A stretch of 37,860 bases of DNA from Bacteroidia bacterium (GTDB lineage: Bacteria > Bacteroidota > Bacteroidia > Bacteroidales > Azobacteroidaceae), in assembly GCA_025996815.1 (NCBI GenBank), contig BNTT01000013.1, forward strand, positions 1 to 37,860, in the 5' to 3' direction. Below the pieces are notes generated by a model. It was not told the DNA's origin, did no database searches, and worked only from the letters and a program-made list of their open reading frames with translations. The position numbers were made by a program, and so were the translations under genes. This document shows, in pieces, positions 8,033 to 17,666 of the stretch. Each line of letters begins with the position of its first letter. Positions within the stretch are counted from its first letter, which is position 1.

Positions 8033-9394
8033 TTAAAAATTATACGGCGGTCGTTGCGGACGCGCTATCATTGCGTTGGCTTCGTCATCGTTTTTGAATC
8101 GTTCCAATATGGGGTCCCAATAAAGTTTGCGATTCAATTTCATGGCGATGTGTTGCAGCAGGCAGGCGGTGCAGGAGCGGTGGGCAACTTCCGCCGGAGT
8201 GATGTTTTTCTTTCCGGTACGGATGCTTTCCAACCAGTTGCCGTGGTGGTCGGTACTTATATAGAGCCGGATATCGTCTTTTCCGAGAGGTGACAGAATT
8301 TTGAGCTCGGAAGCCTGAAGCGATTGCGACTTCGTGCTTATCGGTTCATTCGCTGATGCGGCATAGTTGCCGCGGCTGACAAACAGCCATCCTTCGGTTC
8401 CGGTGAACAACAGTCCGTTCGGTTTATTGGAACCATCGGTTATTCCGCGAACAATCACGCCGTTGTCGTACAGCATTTCCGTTTCATAGTGACCGTGTAC
8501 GTCCCATAAACCGTTGGAAGCAAATTCGGCTTTACCGGATATTTCTATCGGTCCGGAATATTCCTTATCCATCGCCCAATGGGCAATATCAAAATGATGT
8601 GCTCCCCAGCCCGTAATCATCCCTGCGCCAAACTGTTCACAACGAAGCCATCCCGGACGTCCGTAGCCTTGCTGCGGATGTACGCGGTCAACGGTGTAGG
8701 GAACATAAGGGGTTGAGCCTAACCACATTTCATAATTAAATCCTTTCGGGATGGGCATTTCTTCCGGATTGCCGCCGGGAGGGTCGCCCGGCAAGCGGAT
8801 TTCAATTTCTTTCAACTGTCCGATGCGTCCATTGCGCACCAATTCGCAGGCTATGCGGAATTGTTCCATCGAACGTTGCTGACTGCCGATTTGCAGTATG
8901 CGACCGCTTGCATTGACGGCATCGCTCATTTGACGTCCTTCGGCAATCGTCAACGAGGTGGGTTTTTGCAGATATACATGCTTTCCCGCCCGAACGGCAT
9001 CAATGGCATTTTTGGCGTGCCAGTGGTCGGGCGTACTGATTAATACGGCATCTATGTCTTTGTTCGCCAACAAATCCAAATGATTATCATAGGTCGTAAC
9101 GCCGGAATAGGGTTTGTTGAATTTCTTTGTGTAGTATTCTTCTACAAACTGTTTGGCATCCGCTACCCGGTTGGCATCCAAATCCGCCACAGCAATGATA
9201 CGGACATCATCGTATTTTAAAACACCCGGCATATCGTGCTCGCGCGAGATGCGTCCGGTACCGATAGCACCGATATTAATCCGGTTGGAGGGCGCATTTT
9301 TCCCGAAAACACTGTTAGGAACAATAGTCGGAGCAATGATTAGACCGACTCCGGCAGTCAATGATTTCTTGATAAAATTTCTTCGTGTTGTCAT
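8033..9394 (-). CDS. Tat-exported Gfo/Idh/MocA oxidoreductase
   Basis: A 453-residue NAD(P)-dependent oxidoreductase. The N-terminus MTTRRNFIKKSLTAGVGLII is a twin-arginine signal (RRNFIKK), meaning that the protein is exported folded, with its cofactor. INIGAIGTGRISREHD forms the Rossmann dinucleotide-binding turn, YLQKPTS (about residue 132) is the family's EKP-type motif, and GWGAHHFDIAHWAMD (about residue 257) contains the histidines and aspartate expected at the sugar site. Such exported enzymes oxidise sugar hydroxyls; some initiate glycoside cleavage through 3-keto sugars, and GH109-like activity is another possibility. The leader of this gene is repeat A (9408-9542), ending 13 nt before the ATG, with a possible -7 box at 9538-9545. 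The next gene (DUF6807) follows after 27 nt. Confidence 0.82.
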   Translation of the reverse strand: MTTRRNFIKKSLTAGVGLIIAPTIVPNSVFGKNAPSNRINIGAIGTGRISREHDMPGVLKYDDVRIIAVADLDANRVADAKQFVEEYYTKKFNKPYSGVTTYDNHLDLLANKDIDAVLISTPDHWHAKNAIDAVRAGKHVYLQKPTSLTIAEGRQMSDAVNASGRILQIGSQQRSMEQFRIACELVRNGRIGQLKEIEIRLPGDPPGGNPEEMPIPKGFNYEMWLGSTPYVPYTVDRVHPQQGYGRPGWLRCEQFGAGMITGWGAHHFDIAHWAMDKEYSGPIEISGKAEFASNGLWDVHGHYETEMLYDNGVIVRGITDGSNKPNGLLFTGTEGWLFVSRGNYAASANEPISTKSQSLQASELKILSPLGKDDIRLYISTDHHGNWLESIRTGKKNITPAEVAHRSCTACLLQHIAMKLNRKLYWDPILERFKNDDEANAMIARPQRPPYNF

Positions 9395-9407
9395 ATTTAT
9401 TATATTA

Positions 9408-9542
9408 GGGCACCTCTAAAAATTGTTTTTTGCATTTGAATCTCTCGTCAAAGCAGAGGTGCATTAAACTCTGACGAAAAATCACTAAAATTTTCTGCAA
9501 ATGTACAATAAAAAATATATAAAAGTACATTTTTTTGCAAAG
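9408..9542 (-). repeat. Leader repeat A, copy 2
   Basis: Nearly identical to 1359-1496 over its full length, in the same orientation and at the same distance from a PUL gene start. The pairing segments are intact: GCACCTCT (9410-9417) with AGAGGTGC (9455-9462), and GTCAAAG (9447-9453) with CTCTGAC (9469-9475). Differences lie in the loop and the AT-rich tail, not in the stems. Confidence 0.8.
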
Positions 9543-9545
9543 ATA
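9538..9545 (-). promoter_or_regulatory. Possible -7 box for the Tat-exported oxidoreductase gene
   Basis: TATCTTTG on the minus strand fits TAnnTTTG and overlaps the upstream edge of repeat A copy 2. No TTTG lies at the right distance upstream, so the promoter is weak, atypical or absent. If used, repeat A would be the entire leader RNA. Confidence 0.35.
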
Positions 9546-9554
9546 CAAATATAT

Positions 9555-9591
9555 GGGGACTTCTAGAAACTACTTTTTTCAAATTGATTTT
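9555..9591 (-). repeat. Leader repeat B, copy 2 (truncated)
   Basis: GGGGACTTCTAGAAACTAC and the following bases match the left part of repeat B copy 1 (1541 onward) up to about 9591, after which the similarity stops. The 3' pairing arms, the promoter and the right inverted repeat are missing. The order A then B is the same as in copy 1. Confidence 0.6.
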
Positions 9592-9647
9592 TATTTTTTC
9601 CATTCAAATGTTCAGTTTAGTTTGGGATATTCATTTCTGTTAGTCCG

Positions 9648-11366
9648 TTATTTGCTTAACCATTCCAGCATCTGAATACGTTTTTGTCGGAATGACGATA
9701 TATTGTAGTCGTAACTATTGTAATTACGTACCACAGAACGGGACAGTTCCAGTGCTTTATCCGGATATTTTGCTTCCAGAAGTTTCAAAAGTTCATAGTC
9801 TGCTATTCCGTCACGCTCAGCCTCTAAACGAATGGAACTGTAAACCTTGTTGTAGTCGGGATAAACAATACATACGTCGCCCGCGGGAAGATTCAGTTGA
9901 TTATCAACATACAAGTCAGGCGTACCGCTTACGTTTTCCCAGCAATTGAAGCCCCAGTGCAAATAGCCTGTGAGGTTGTAACGGTAACTAAACCAGTGCA
10001 AGAGGCGTGTTTGTATCAATTCGCGCTCATAGAAACGATTGACATAGTTGCCTTGCCTATCTTCACAAGAGATATAATACCACACTTCGTTACCCGCCGC
10101 CTGCTGTGCCTTGTAGAACTCTACTTCCTTTTCGTAATACGTAATTAAAGGGACAAAAACCTGTACACAGCCGACAACTTTGGCACCCTGTACAGTAGCT
10201 TCAATGACTTTCATGTCAGGAGCCAATGTCCGGATGAATTTTACAGCATCAATATAGGATTGCACTTTCGAAGGCTCATCTGCTATATGCTGAATATACA
10301 TCTTATCCCAGCCCTTAGCCCGCAAATGGTCGTAGAGAGCGGGAACAAACTGCGAGAGGTAATTGCGAGCCGTATCGTTTGACAGTGGTAATAACCCTGC
10401 CCCCGGAACAGCGATTCCAATGTCCGAATCCCAACCGTTCATCTTGGAGCCAAAATGACAGCCTTCAATACGTTTCAGACCGCCTTCGCGGATAAGAATT
10501 TCAACAGTCTTGTCGAAATTTGTGAAGTCAAACGTATATTGAGAGCCTTCCTTTTTTGCCACAATAAGTTCAGGAAGTCCATCATCGGCGAGTTGAAATT
10601 CCGGTCGTGAGCGGATAATATATACGTTCTGTCCGTGGTCGCGCATGGAATTTGCCAATATTTTCAGCAGTTCCCAATACCGCTCCGAGAACGGCTCTAC
10701 TGCTTGGTCGCGATTCATTTTACTCAAATATTCAGGGAAATACCAGTTGGTCACCCACAGCGTTTGCTCCGGCACAGTTACATCGTAAACCTTTGCCGCA
10801 ATTTGTTTTTTCAGGCTAAATGATTTTCCGTTTATTTCGCCCGAAATGGTTATTTTGCCCGAATAGACACCTGCTTGTGCATCACGGGGAATGTTATAAC
10901 CAACCCATAACGGCTGATTGGACAGCGCAGGTACATCTACCGTTTCGATTTCAAGCAACGGGTCAGGAAACAGACGAGATACCGGGTCATATATTTTTTT
11001 CGTTGGCAGATTGGTGCTGCCACAGTTATGGCAGTTCGAAGGAGCCAGAACATAACCGACAAATGCCTTCAAGCCTACCGGTATTCTACTTTCACCATTC
11101 GTCAGGTCGCCTGCTTCGATTTTCAGGTTCGTTACCGGAACCTTGCTGTGGAAGTCCCATTGAAACGAGGCTGTTTCGCCTTTGGCTACTGCTGCCGTAT
11201 CCGTGTTTTCCACAAAGTACATTTGTTCCTTGAAGATTTTCTCCAAAGGGTCAACTTGAACGCAATAGACAAGGTCTTTTACATTCGTCCGATTACATCC
11301 GGTCGCAGCCAGCAACAATAGAATGACCGGCAAAAAATTTTTAAAATACGTTTTTTGATGCTTCAT
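9648..11366 (-). CDS. DUF4091 / GH123-like glycoside hydrolase lipoprotein
   Basis: A 572-residue protein with lipobox AATGC at the end of the signal peptide. The first ~190 residues look like a beta-sandwich, and the rest like the TIM-barrel of the DUF4091 (PF13320) group related to GH123. The adjacent acids in YIQHIADEPSK correspond to the Asp-Glu pair used by GH123 for substrate-assisted catalysis, and the C-terminal part has the family's GYLHWGFNCW motif followed by EAERDGIADYELL. Expected to be an exo- or endo-acting glycosidase at the cell surface or in the periplasm, though substrates for most of the family are unproven. It follows the hairpin at 11398-11436, so its expression may be lower than that of SusC/D. 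Confidence 0.75.
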   Translation of the reverse strand: MKHQKTYFKNFLPVILLLLAATGCNRTNVKDLVYCVQVDPLEKIFKEQMYFVENTDTAAVAKGETASFQWDFHSKVPVTNLKIEAGDLTNGESRIPVGLKAFVGYVLAPSNCHNCGSTNLPTKKIYDPVSRLFPDPLLEIETVDVPALSNQPLWVGYNIPRDAQAGVYSGKITISGEINGKSFSLKKQIAAKVYDVTVPEQTLWVTNWYFPEYLSKMNRDQAVEPFSERYWELLKILANSMRDHGQNVYIIRSRPEFQLADDGLPELIVAKKEGSQYTFDFTNFDKTVEILIREGGLKRIEGCHFGSKMNGWDSDIGIAVPGAGLLPLSNDTARNYLSQFVPALYDHLRAKGWDKMYIQHIADEPSKVQSYIDAVKFIRTLAPDMKVIEATVQGAKVVGCVQVFVPLITYYEKEVEFYKAQQAAGNEVWYYISCEDRQGNYVNRFYERELIQTRLLHWFSYRYNLTGYLHWGFNCWENVSGTPDLYVDNQLNLPAGDVCIVYPDYNKVYSSIRLEAERDGIADYELLKLLEAKYPDKALELSRSVVRNYNSYDYNISSFRQKRIQMLEWLSK

Positions 11367-11397
11367 TGATAATTCATTTTAAAAGTGATAATTAAAA

Positions 11398-11436
11398 CAA
11401 TCCACGAATTACACAAATTGTGCAATTCGTGGATTG
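11398..11436 (-). terminator. Hairpin terminator or attenuator between susD and the glycosidase gene
   Basis: A 39-nt near-perfect palindrome: 11398-11410 (CAATCCACGAATT) pairs with 11424-11436, and the interior CACAA/TTGTG continues the stem across one mismatch. On the minus strand it is followed by TTTTAA. It starts about 9 nt after the susD stop codon, as usual for the hairpin that raises SusC/SusD expression relative to downstream PUL genes, by partial termination or mRNA 3'-end stabilisation. Confidence 0.75.
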
Positions 11437-11444
11437 AATACAAT

Positions 11445-13247
11445 TTACCAGCCCGGATTTTGAGTCAAATTTGGATTCAACACAATCTCGTTTGTCGGGA
11501 TAGGCGACAAATAATCTCTGCCTAAGTTAAAGTGATAACCATCGGCCACCAAAGGATATGCTTGGTAAGGGTCTATGTATCCTTCATTATTGACAGGCAA
11601 TGTTGTTACGGCATTCAGAAACAGTTCGGATGCGTTGGGATAATTCACCCATTGCGCTTTTGGAGCACCAAGCGGACGTTTACCGACAATCAATTCGTCA
11701 GCCGCAGCCCATCGAAAGATATCGTCCACACGAAAACCCTCGCAAGCCAGTTCGACTTTTCGTTCACGGCGAATTTCCTGCAGCACCGGCGTCAATCCTG
11801 CAAATTCCCAATTTGGGTCGGTCGTAATATTGTTTATATCCAACAATCCGTTGGTCATGTCCACCCGTGTGCGCAGTGCGTTAACCGTTTTGTCAATATC
11901 GTCCTGCGTAATCGTGCCTAATTCTGCTTTTGCCTCCGCATAGATTAACAACGTTTCGGCATAGCGGAAGTAGATTAAACCTTCATCACTGTCGCTTGCC
12001 TGCCCCCGAGTATAAATGGGGGTATGTCCCTTGTACATCTGGTATCCGGTTACGCAGTCATCGTTAACGCCGGACCCAAATGTTGGTGTACTGAAAACCA
12101 CTCTCGTCGGCTCTGTGCAAAGCACGTGTGCATCGTCGTCAACCTGAAGCAACTGATTCAATCGCGGGTCACGGTTGGCAACAAGTGTTTTTAAATCCTT
12201 GTCGCCTTGATACAGGGTAGAAACGGCAATCGGTTTGCCATCCGTGCAGAGATACGAATCAACCATGCTCTTGGACAGTCCTTGACCGTTTCCATCCTGG
12301 GTCGCTCCAATCCAATTGTGTTTTAACCCATCGGCTAACGAGTATTTGCGCCAGAGAAGCACTTCCTTATGGTTGCTGTAATCCTTGCGGTTGAACAACA
12401 GCCAATAGCCGTTTTCGACGCCGACATTATCCAACGCGGGGTATCCGTTTGCATCCGCTAACGTTATCAGTGCTCCTGCCGCATCCGCCGCCTTCTGGAT
12501 AAATTTCGTTCCGTCGGAACCGTTTGCCTTAAAGGGCGTATTCTTCTTTGCATGATAACGTTCCCAAGTTCCTTCATACAGAGCGATTCGCGCTTGAAGC
12601 GCCAAGGCGGTTTCCTTCGTAACCCGGCCTGTCCAGCTGCCTGAGCCTCGTGCGGGAAGATAATCTATGGCTAAATCCAAATTGCGCATAATGGAATCCG
12701 CAACCTGATTGCGAGGCATACGGGGAGAACGCAGCAGTTCGGAATCCATGTACACTACAGTTGAAGCCCAGGGTACATCGCCAAACGTGCGCAGTTTGTC
12801 ATAATAGAATATGGAATGAAAGAAAAGTGCTTCGCCAACATATTGCTTGATATTCTCCCACGGAACCTTGACATTGCGGTAATGGTCCATGAAATAATTG
12901 ATGTCGCGCAGGAGGCTCCAGCTGCCGGAAGACCATCCGCCGCCGGACGAAGGCAATGTGTTTTCGCCGTTCAACCTTCGATTATAGTCAACGTTAATTT
13001 GCGTATCACTTCCCGCATTTCCGTCATCCGAATAATTGGCGGCTTGAAACCATCCGTCATATCGGGGCAACAAACCGACTTGGTTATAAAAGTTGTTGAC
13101 GTAAATCTTCAAGTCGTTTTCTGTTTTCCAGAAGTTGCCATTATTGATACTGGTTAGCGGCGCACGTTCCAGCAAATCATCGTTGCATGCGAACAATCCA
13201 AACGCTCCAGCCAATACCATATCTCTAATATATCTATACTTTTTCAT
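11445..13247 (-). CDS. SusD/RagB-family surface glycan-binding lipoprotein
   Basis: A 600-residue outer-membrane lipoprotein (signal ending GLFAC, then NDDLLERAPLTS) that acts as the lid of the SusC transporter and captures oligosaccharide. The N-terminal SusD-like region with FWKTENDLKIYVNNFYN and TPR-type helices (about 90-230), and the RagB/SusD C-terminal domain with YAETLLIYAEAKAELG, IRRERKVELACEGFRVDDIFRW and the end SPIPTNEIVLNPNLTQNPGW, are all present. The length is slightly above the usual 500-590. It is 15 nt downstream of susC in the same direction and followed by the palindrome at 11398. The glycan bound cannot be predicted. Confidence 0.95.
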   Translation of the reverse strand: MKKYRYIRDMVLAGAFGLFACNDDLLERAPLTSINNGNFWKTENDLKIYVNNFYNQVGLLPRYDGWFQAANYSDDGNAGSDTQINVDYNRRLNGENTLPSSGGGWSSGSWSLLRDINYFMDHYRNVKVPWENIKQYVGEALFFHSIFYYDKLRTFGDVPWASTVVYMDSELLRSPRMPRNQVADSIMRNLDLAIDYLPARGSGSWTGRVTKETALALQARIALYEGTWERYHAKKNTPFKANGSDGTKFIQKAADAAGALITLADANGYPALDNVGVENGYWLLFNRKDYSNHKEVLLWRKYSLADGLKHNWIGATQDGNGQGLSKSMVDSYLCTDGKPIAVSTLYQGDKDLKTLVANRDPRLNQLLQVDDDAHVLCTEPTRVVFSTPTFGSGVNDDCVTGYQMYKGHTPIYTRGQASDSDEGLIYFRYAETLLIYAEAKAELGTITQDDIDKTVNALRTRVDMTNGLLDINNITTDPNWEFAGLTPVLQEIRRERKVELACEGFRVDDIFRWAAADELIVGKRPLGAPKAQWVNYPNASELFLNAVTTLPVNNEGYIDPYQAYPLVADGYHFNLGRDYLSPIPTNEIVLNPNLTQNPGW

Positions 13248-13262
13248 ATTATCTACTAATTA

Positions 13263-16200
13263 TTAAAATGTTACACTTAATCCACACGACCATGTACGTT
13301 GCAAAGGATAAACTTTGCCGTCTGCCGCACCATTATATCCGTTGATACCCACAATTTCAGGGTCCATAGTCCTTATCAGTTTGGTAATTGTTGCCAAATT
13401 CTCTACATCCACAAACAAACGCAACTTTTGGCAATTAATATGCTTGAGTACCGATGAAGGCAGGGAATATCCCAATTGCATATTCTTAACACGCATGTAT
13501 GCTGCATTTGGCAGATAGCGGGTTGATGGCTGTCTGTTTTTGGCATTTTCAGCCAATACAGAATAATATCTGGGATAATATCCGCCGGGGTTACTCTCGC
13601 TCCAGCGGTCATAATGTTGCGTATAGCCGGCGTTCTGCCAGCCGGTAATGCCCCAAAAATAAATAGCCTGATTATGATTCGCCGGCAGCAAGGTTGCGTC
13701 TCGCTTTCCTACTCCCTGAAAGAACGCCGTAAAATCAAATCCCTTATATTCTACGTTCAGTGTTACTCCAAAGGAATAACGCGGTGTGGTATTGCCTATC
13801 ACTTTCCGGTCGCCCGGGTCATCCAGCGTATTGTTGCCGGGGTTAATCACACCATTACCATCCAAATCTTTATAGCGCACATCACCGGGCAACCATCGTC
13901 CGTAAAACCGGGCTTGTGAAGGCGCGGCTGCGATTTCTGCTTCCGACTGGAACAAGCCTTCCGATTCATACCCCCAGATTTCGCCAATGCGTTGACCTTC
14001 ATAATAGGTGCCAATCAGTCCGTTCGGGTTGGGATATTTGGTAATGTATCCCTGATAATCGCTCAATACGGCATTGACGCCATAATGGATATCGCCTGTT
14101 TGTTGTTTCCAGCCGATGGTTAATTCCCATCCTTCCGTTTTCATTGCAGTAGAATTTGCCTGCGGTGCTGAAGTCCCCAGAAAAGCAGGCATGACTTCAG
14201 CCGGACCTACAAAGTCGTCCATATAACGCCGATACCAGTCAAAACTGACATTCAGCCGGTTGGATAGAAAAGCAAAGTCAACGCCAAAGTCAATGGTAGA
14301 GGTTGTTATCCATGTCAAAGCCGGATTAATCAACCCCGGATTACTGATGTACGATTCGCGTCCGCTAGCAAACATATAATTGCTTGACGTCGGTGAAACT
14401 GAATTCAGCGAGGGATAGAATGGATAATAGCCGGTGAACGACTGGTCGCCCAGTGAGCCATACGTAGCGCGTATCTTCATCAAATTGACAACCGGCTCTA
14501 TCGGCGTCCAGAAAGATTCCTTCGATGGCACCCATGCTGCTGATACGCCGGGATAAAATTTGTAGCGCACATCACTGAGGAAACGCGAAGTACCGTCATA
14601 GCGTCCGTCAAACTCGAACAGGTATTTCTCCTTATAATTATAGTTGAAACGTCCGAAACCTCCTCGAATAGCCAACTGGGAGCCGCTTTCACCAATGCCG
14701 GTTGCAGAACCGTATGTCACTGCCAGGGAAGGAATATTGTCGGAATACAGGTAATTGTTTTTAGCCGTAAGTCCCAAATTGTCATATACCTCCTGCGTAA
14801 ATCCGCCCAACACCTTGAAGTAATGACCGTTGAATTCCTTTTCGTATGAAGAAAAAACATTGATGATATGATGCTGGTTATTAGTAAAGGAACGGCGGAA
14901 ATCACTGGGCGTTGTCCCGTCCACAACTGCTACTGTTCCGCTGGGCAGCGTATGATAAAGCGTTGCCCAATGTTGAGAACTGTTCAGATAAGTGCCATCG
15001 TAAGCGTAATTAGCCGTAATGTCCCATCCCGGAAGTGGATGAAAGGTAAACTCGCCACTAAGTACGGCATTGTCAGTCGTTTCTTTTTCCCGTCCTCCAT
15101 CGTCCCATATTATCATGGCATCAGACCTTTCTCCATTCGGGTCAATAGCCGGTACCCATGGGGCAATAGCACTTATCGTGTGCAAATAGTTACCATACCA
15201 GTCTACGTAAGTGTAATGGTCATCCAATACCCGTCGTGAGAAAGCGCCTCGAAAACTGAAATCCAACCAGTTGGTCAGTTCGGAAGTCAGGTTAACACGT
15301 GCATTATAGCGTTGGAAATTTTCATCGCCATACTTGAATACACCATTCTGCCGGAGGTATGCCAATCCTGCGTAATAGTTGGTTTTGCCTGCGGAGCCGG
15401 ATATACCAATATTATGCTGTTGATTGAATGCAAACTTCTTCAAGTAAACATCAAAGGCGTCGTTGTTGGCATTTCCGACCATCCACCGGTCGGTTCCCGG
15501 AGTCGGGTCGCGATAGGTAGTGGATGTAAGTGTTCCGTTCAGGTAATCCTTTATACGCTCTAATTGTTCGTCCGTCACCTGATGCGCTGCACCCGAATTG
15601 TCGCACGCTTCATTGAGGAAATTGGCATAATCTAAAGAGTTCATCCACTTCGGAATATTGATGGGCTGGGCGAAACCAAAGTTATTACCGTAAGTGATGG
15701 TCGGTTTTTGTCCTGCTTTTCCTTTCCTGGTCGTGATAAGCACCACGCCAAAGGGAGCGCTCGACCCATAAATAGCGGTCGAAGCGGCATCTTTTAACAC
15801 GGTTATACTCTCTACATCGTTCATGTTAATGGTGTTCAAGTCACCGCCTTGAATCCCGTCAATCACAATCAATGGTGAACCGGAAGAACCCATTCCCGTA
15901 TAGCCACGGAGATTTATCGACTGTGTAGCGCCGGGCGACCCGCCACCTCTGTCCGAAAGAGCCGTTGCTGCCGACGTGATGTTCAGGTTAGCCACCTGTC
16001 CCTGCAAGGCTTGCGAAATATTCGTCACCGAACGGTTTTCAAGCACCTCGCCTTTCACCGATGCTACGGCACCGGTCAGATTGACCTTCTTCTGCGTACC
16101 GTATCCAACAACCACCACCTCTTCCAACTCCTGCAAATTCTCGCTCAGCGTGATATTCAGGCTTGTTTGGTTGCCAACGGTTATTTCCTGCGGCTTGTAG

Positions 16201-16712
16201 CCGAGATAGGACGTAACCAACACCGCTTGGGGAGAGGCATTGAGGCTGAACTTGCCATCCACATCGGTGGCGGTGCCGATGTTTGCCCCTTTGACGGAAA
16301 CACTCGCGCCGATGACAGGCTCGCCGTTTTCATCAACGACTGTGCCGGACACTTGCTTCGGTGCCGTAGCCTGAGCCGCAACCGAAGCCGCTACACTTTT
16401 AGAACTCACCGTGATGGTGTTGTCCCTCACAATGAATTTGAATCCTGTCTGCTTCTCTAATTCGGCGAGAACAGCATCCAAACTTGCATTTGAAAGTGTC
16501 AAACTGATTTTTGAGGCATCGTTTGCGACACTTTCGTCGTAGAAAAACTTGTAGTCAGAAGATTGCGTAATCTTCTTGAGTACCTCTTTTATCTGTTCAT
16601 TTTTCACGTCTATTGTGATGCCGCTGCGGGTCGCGCTTTGCGCTTGTGCAGGAGAAGACAACAGACCAAGTAACAGAATGGCAAACGCCAGAATTTTTTG
16701 TGCATTTCGCAT
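13263..16712 (-). CDS. SusC/RagA-family TonB-dependent transporter with STN domain
   Basis: An 1149-residue outer-membrane importer of oligosaccharides. In order: signal peptide (1-24, ending PAQAQ), STN domain (about 32-105, ITIDVKNEQIKEVLKKITQ) that contacts the FecR-type anti-sigma factor, carboxypeptidase-D-like domain (about 118-195, VSGTVVDENGEPVIGASVSV), TonB box (198-206, EVVVVGYGT), plug (about 210-330) and a 22-strand barrel ending in RTWSCGLSVTF. The STN domain is what distinguishes transporters controlled by sigma/anti-sigma pairs, and such a pair (16754-18342) lies immediately upstream. There is no promoter in the 41-nt gap after FecR, so it is probably co-transcribed with it or started from a sigma-specific site not recognisable here. 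Full length and intact. Confidence 0.96.
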   Translation of the reverse strand: MRNAQKILAFAILLLGLLSSPAQAQSATRSGITIDVKNEQIKEVLKKITQSSDYKFFYDESVANDASKISLTLSNASLDAVLAELEKQTGFKFIVRDNTITVSSKSVAASVAAQATAPKQVSGTVVDENGEPVIGASVSVKGANIGTATDVDGKFSLNASPQAVLVTSYLGYKPQEITVGNQTSLNITLSENLQELEEVVVVGYGTQKKVNLTGAVASVKGEVLENRSVTNISQALQGQVANLNITSAATALSDRGGGSPGATQSINLRGYTGMGSSGSPLIVIDGIQGGDLNTINMNDVESITVLKDAASTAIYGSSAPFGVVLITTRKGKAGQKPTITYGNNFGFAQPINIPKWMNSLDYANFLNEACDNSGAAHQVTDEQLERIKDYLNGTLTSTTYRDPTPGTDRWMVGNANNDAFDVYLKKFAFNQQHNIGISGSAGKTNYYAGLAYLRQNGVFKYGDENFQRYNARVNLTSELTNWLDFSFRGAFSRRVLDDHYTYVDWYGNYLHTISAIAPWVPAIDPNGERSDAMIIWDDGGREKETTDNAVLSGEFTFHPLPGWDITANYAYDGTYLNSSQHWATLYHTLPSGTVAVVDGTTPSDFRRSFTNNQHHIINVFSSYEKEFNGHYFKVLGGFTQEVYDNLGLTAKNNYLYSDNIPSLAVTYGSATGIGESGSQLAIRGGFGRFNYNYKEKYLFEFDGRYDGTSRFLSDVRYKFYPGVSAAWVPSKESFWTPIEPVVNLMKIRATYGSLGDQSFTGYYPFYPSLNSVSPTSSNYMFASGRESYISNPGLINPALTWITTSTIDFGVDFAFLSNRLNVSFDWYRRYMDDFVGPAEVMPAFLGTSAPQANSTAMKTEGWELTIGWKQQTGDIHYGVNAVLSDYQGYITKYPNPNGLIGTYYEGQRIGEIWGYESEGLFQSEAEIAAAPSQARFYGRWLPGDVRYKDLDGNGVINPGNNTLDDPGDRKVIGNTTPRYSFGVTLNVEYKGFDFTAFFQGVGKRDATLLPANHNQAIYFWGITGWQNAGYTQHYDRWSESNPGGYYPRYYSVLAENAKNRQPSTRYLPNAAYMRVKNMQLGYSLPSSVLKHINCQKLRLFVDVENLATITKLIRTMDPEIVGINGYNGAADGKVYPLQRTWSCGLSVTF

Positions 16713-16753
16713 ACTTGTAATAATTTAAAATTTATAATCGTGTTTAACTCTAT

Positions 16754-17659
16754 CTATTTGTATAGCAACACTTTGTGTTGTTCCAATTTGTAATGAATGC
16801 CGGACGCAATCTCTATGGATTGCAACACCGCCTCCAAATTGGGATTGGCGTGCTCGCCCGAAATGCGATTGTCAAACGCCTGCCCGGGCGCAAATTCAAT
16901 CGTGCAATGATATATCCGCTCCAATTCATTGGCAACATCGCGGATGGGTGCCCTGTTGAAATGCAACTCGCCTTTTCGCCATCCCACAACCGCCTGTGGC
17001 TCTTTATATTTGCTATAACTGCTGCCCTGCAAATCGACCGCCAAATGCTCTTCCGCCACTAAGCGAATCGTCGCCTCCGGCATCTCCACCTGCACCTTGC
17101 CGCTATTCACATCAATGGTATGAATGGCATCGTTATGATAGGCTTTCACATTAAATTCAGTGCCTAAAACATTGACCTCGAACTGATTAGTAGCGATAAC
17201 GAACGGCTGCTTTTCATTGCGCATAACCTGAAAATAGGCTTCGCCTTCAAGCCGCACCCGCCGCTCGCCGCCGTCGAATTGGTTCAAATAACTGATGTGC
17301 GAGCAAGCATTCAAGGTAACAGTCGTGCCGTCGGGCAATGTCACAATCTTTGTTTCGCCATAAGATGTGGAAACGTCGGAATACAAAACCTCCGTGGGGC
17401 TAATAGAATTATATTTATAGATGCCAAAACCGGCAGAAATCAGGATGAGCAAAGATGCCGCAATAGACATTGCCTGCCTGAAATGCAGATAAACCGCTTT
17501 CTTCGGGTTGATTTTGCGCAATAAAGCGGCGGCTTCTGCTTGATATTCAACCTTTTGCTGAAATGTGGTCGCCGCATACTTCTCTGCCTCAATCCATGTT
17601 TTGTCCATGGATGGCTGCAAGAGTTCTTCCAAATGTTTTATGTCGTGTTGTGTTTGCAT
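16754..17659 (-). CDS. FecR-family anti-sigma factor
   Basis: A 301-residue single-span inner-membrane regulator. The cytoplasmic N-terminus (1-61) would bind the sigma factor, one membrane segment spans about 62-82 (AMSIAASLLILISAGFGIYKY), a FecR domain follows (about 95-195, TYGETKIV-like SYGETKIVTLPDGTTVTLNA) and the C-terminal DUF4974 (about 230-300) is the usual partner of the STN domain of SusC. It passes the substrate signal from the SusC STN domain to the sigma factor encoded 89 nt upstream. A small hairpin at 17667-17691 sits just before its start codon and might reduce translation relative to sigma. Confidence 0.93.
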   Translation of the reverse strand: MQTQHDIKHLEELLQPSMDKTWIEAEKYAATTFQQKVEYQAEAAALLRKINPKKAVYLHFRQAMSIAASLLILISAGFGIYKYNSISPTEVLYSDVSTSYGETKIVTLPDGTTVTLNACSHISYLNQFDGGERRVRLEGEAYFQVMRNEKQPFVIATNQFEVNVLGTEFNVKAYHNDAIHTIDVNSGKVQVEMPEATIRLVAEEHLAVDLQGSSYSKYKEPQAVVGWRKGELHFNRAPIRDVANELERIYHCTIEFAPGQAFDNRISGEHANPNLEAVLQSIEIASGIHYKLEQHKVLLYK

Positions 17660-17666
17660 GTTTTCT

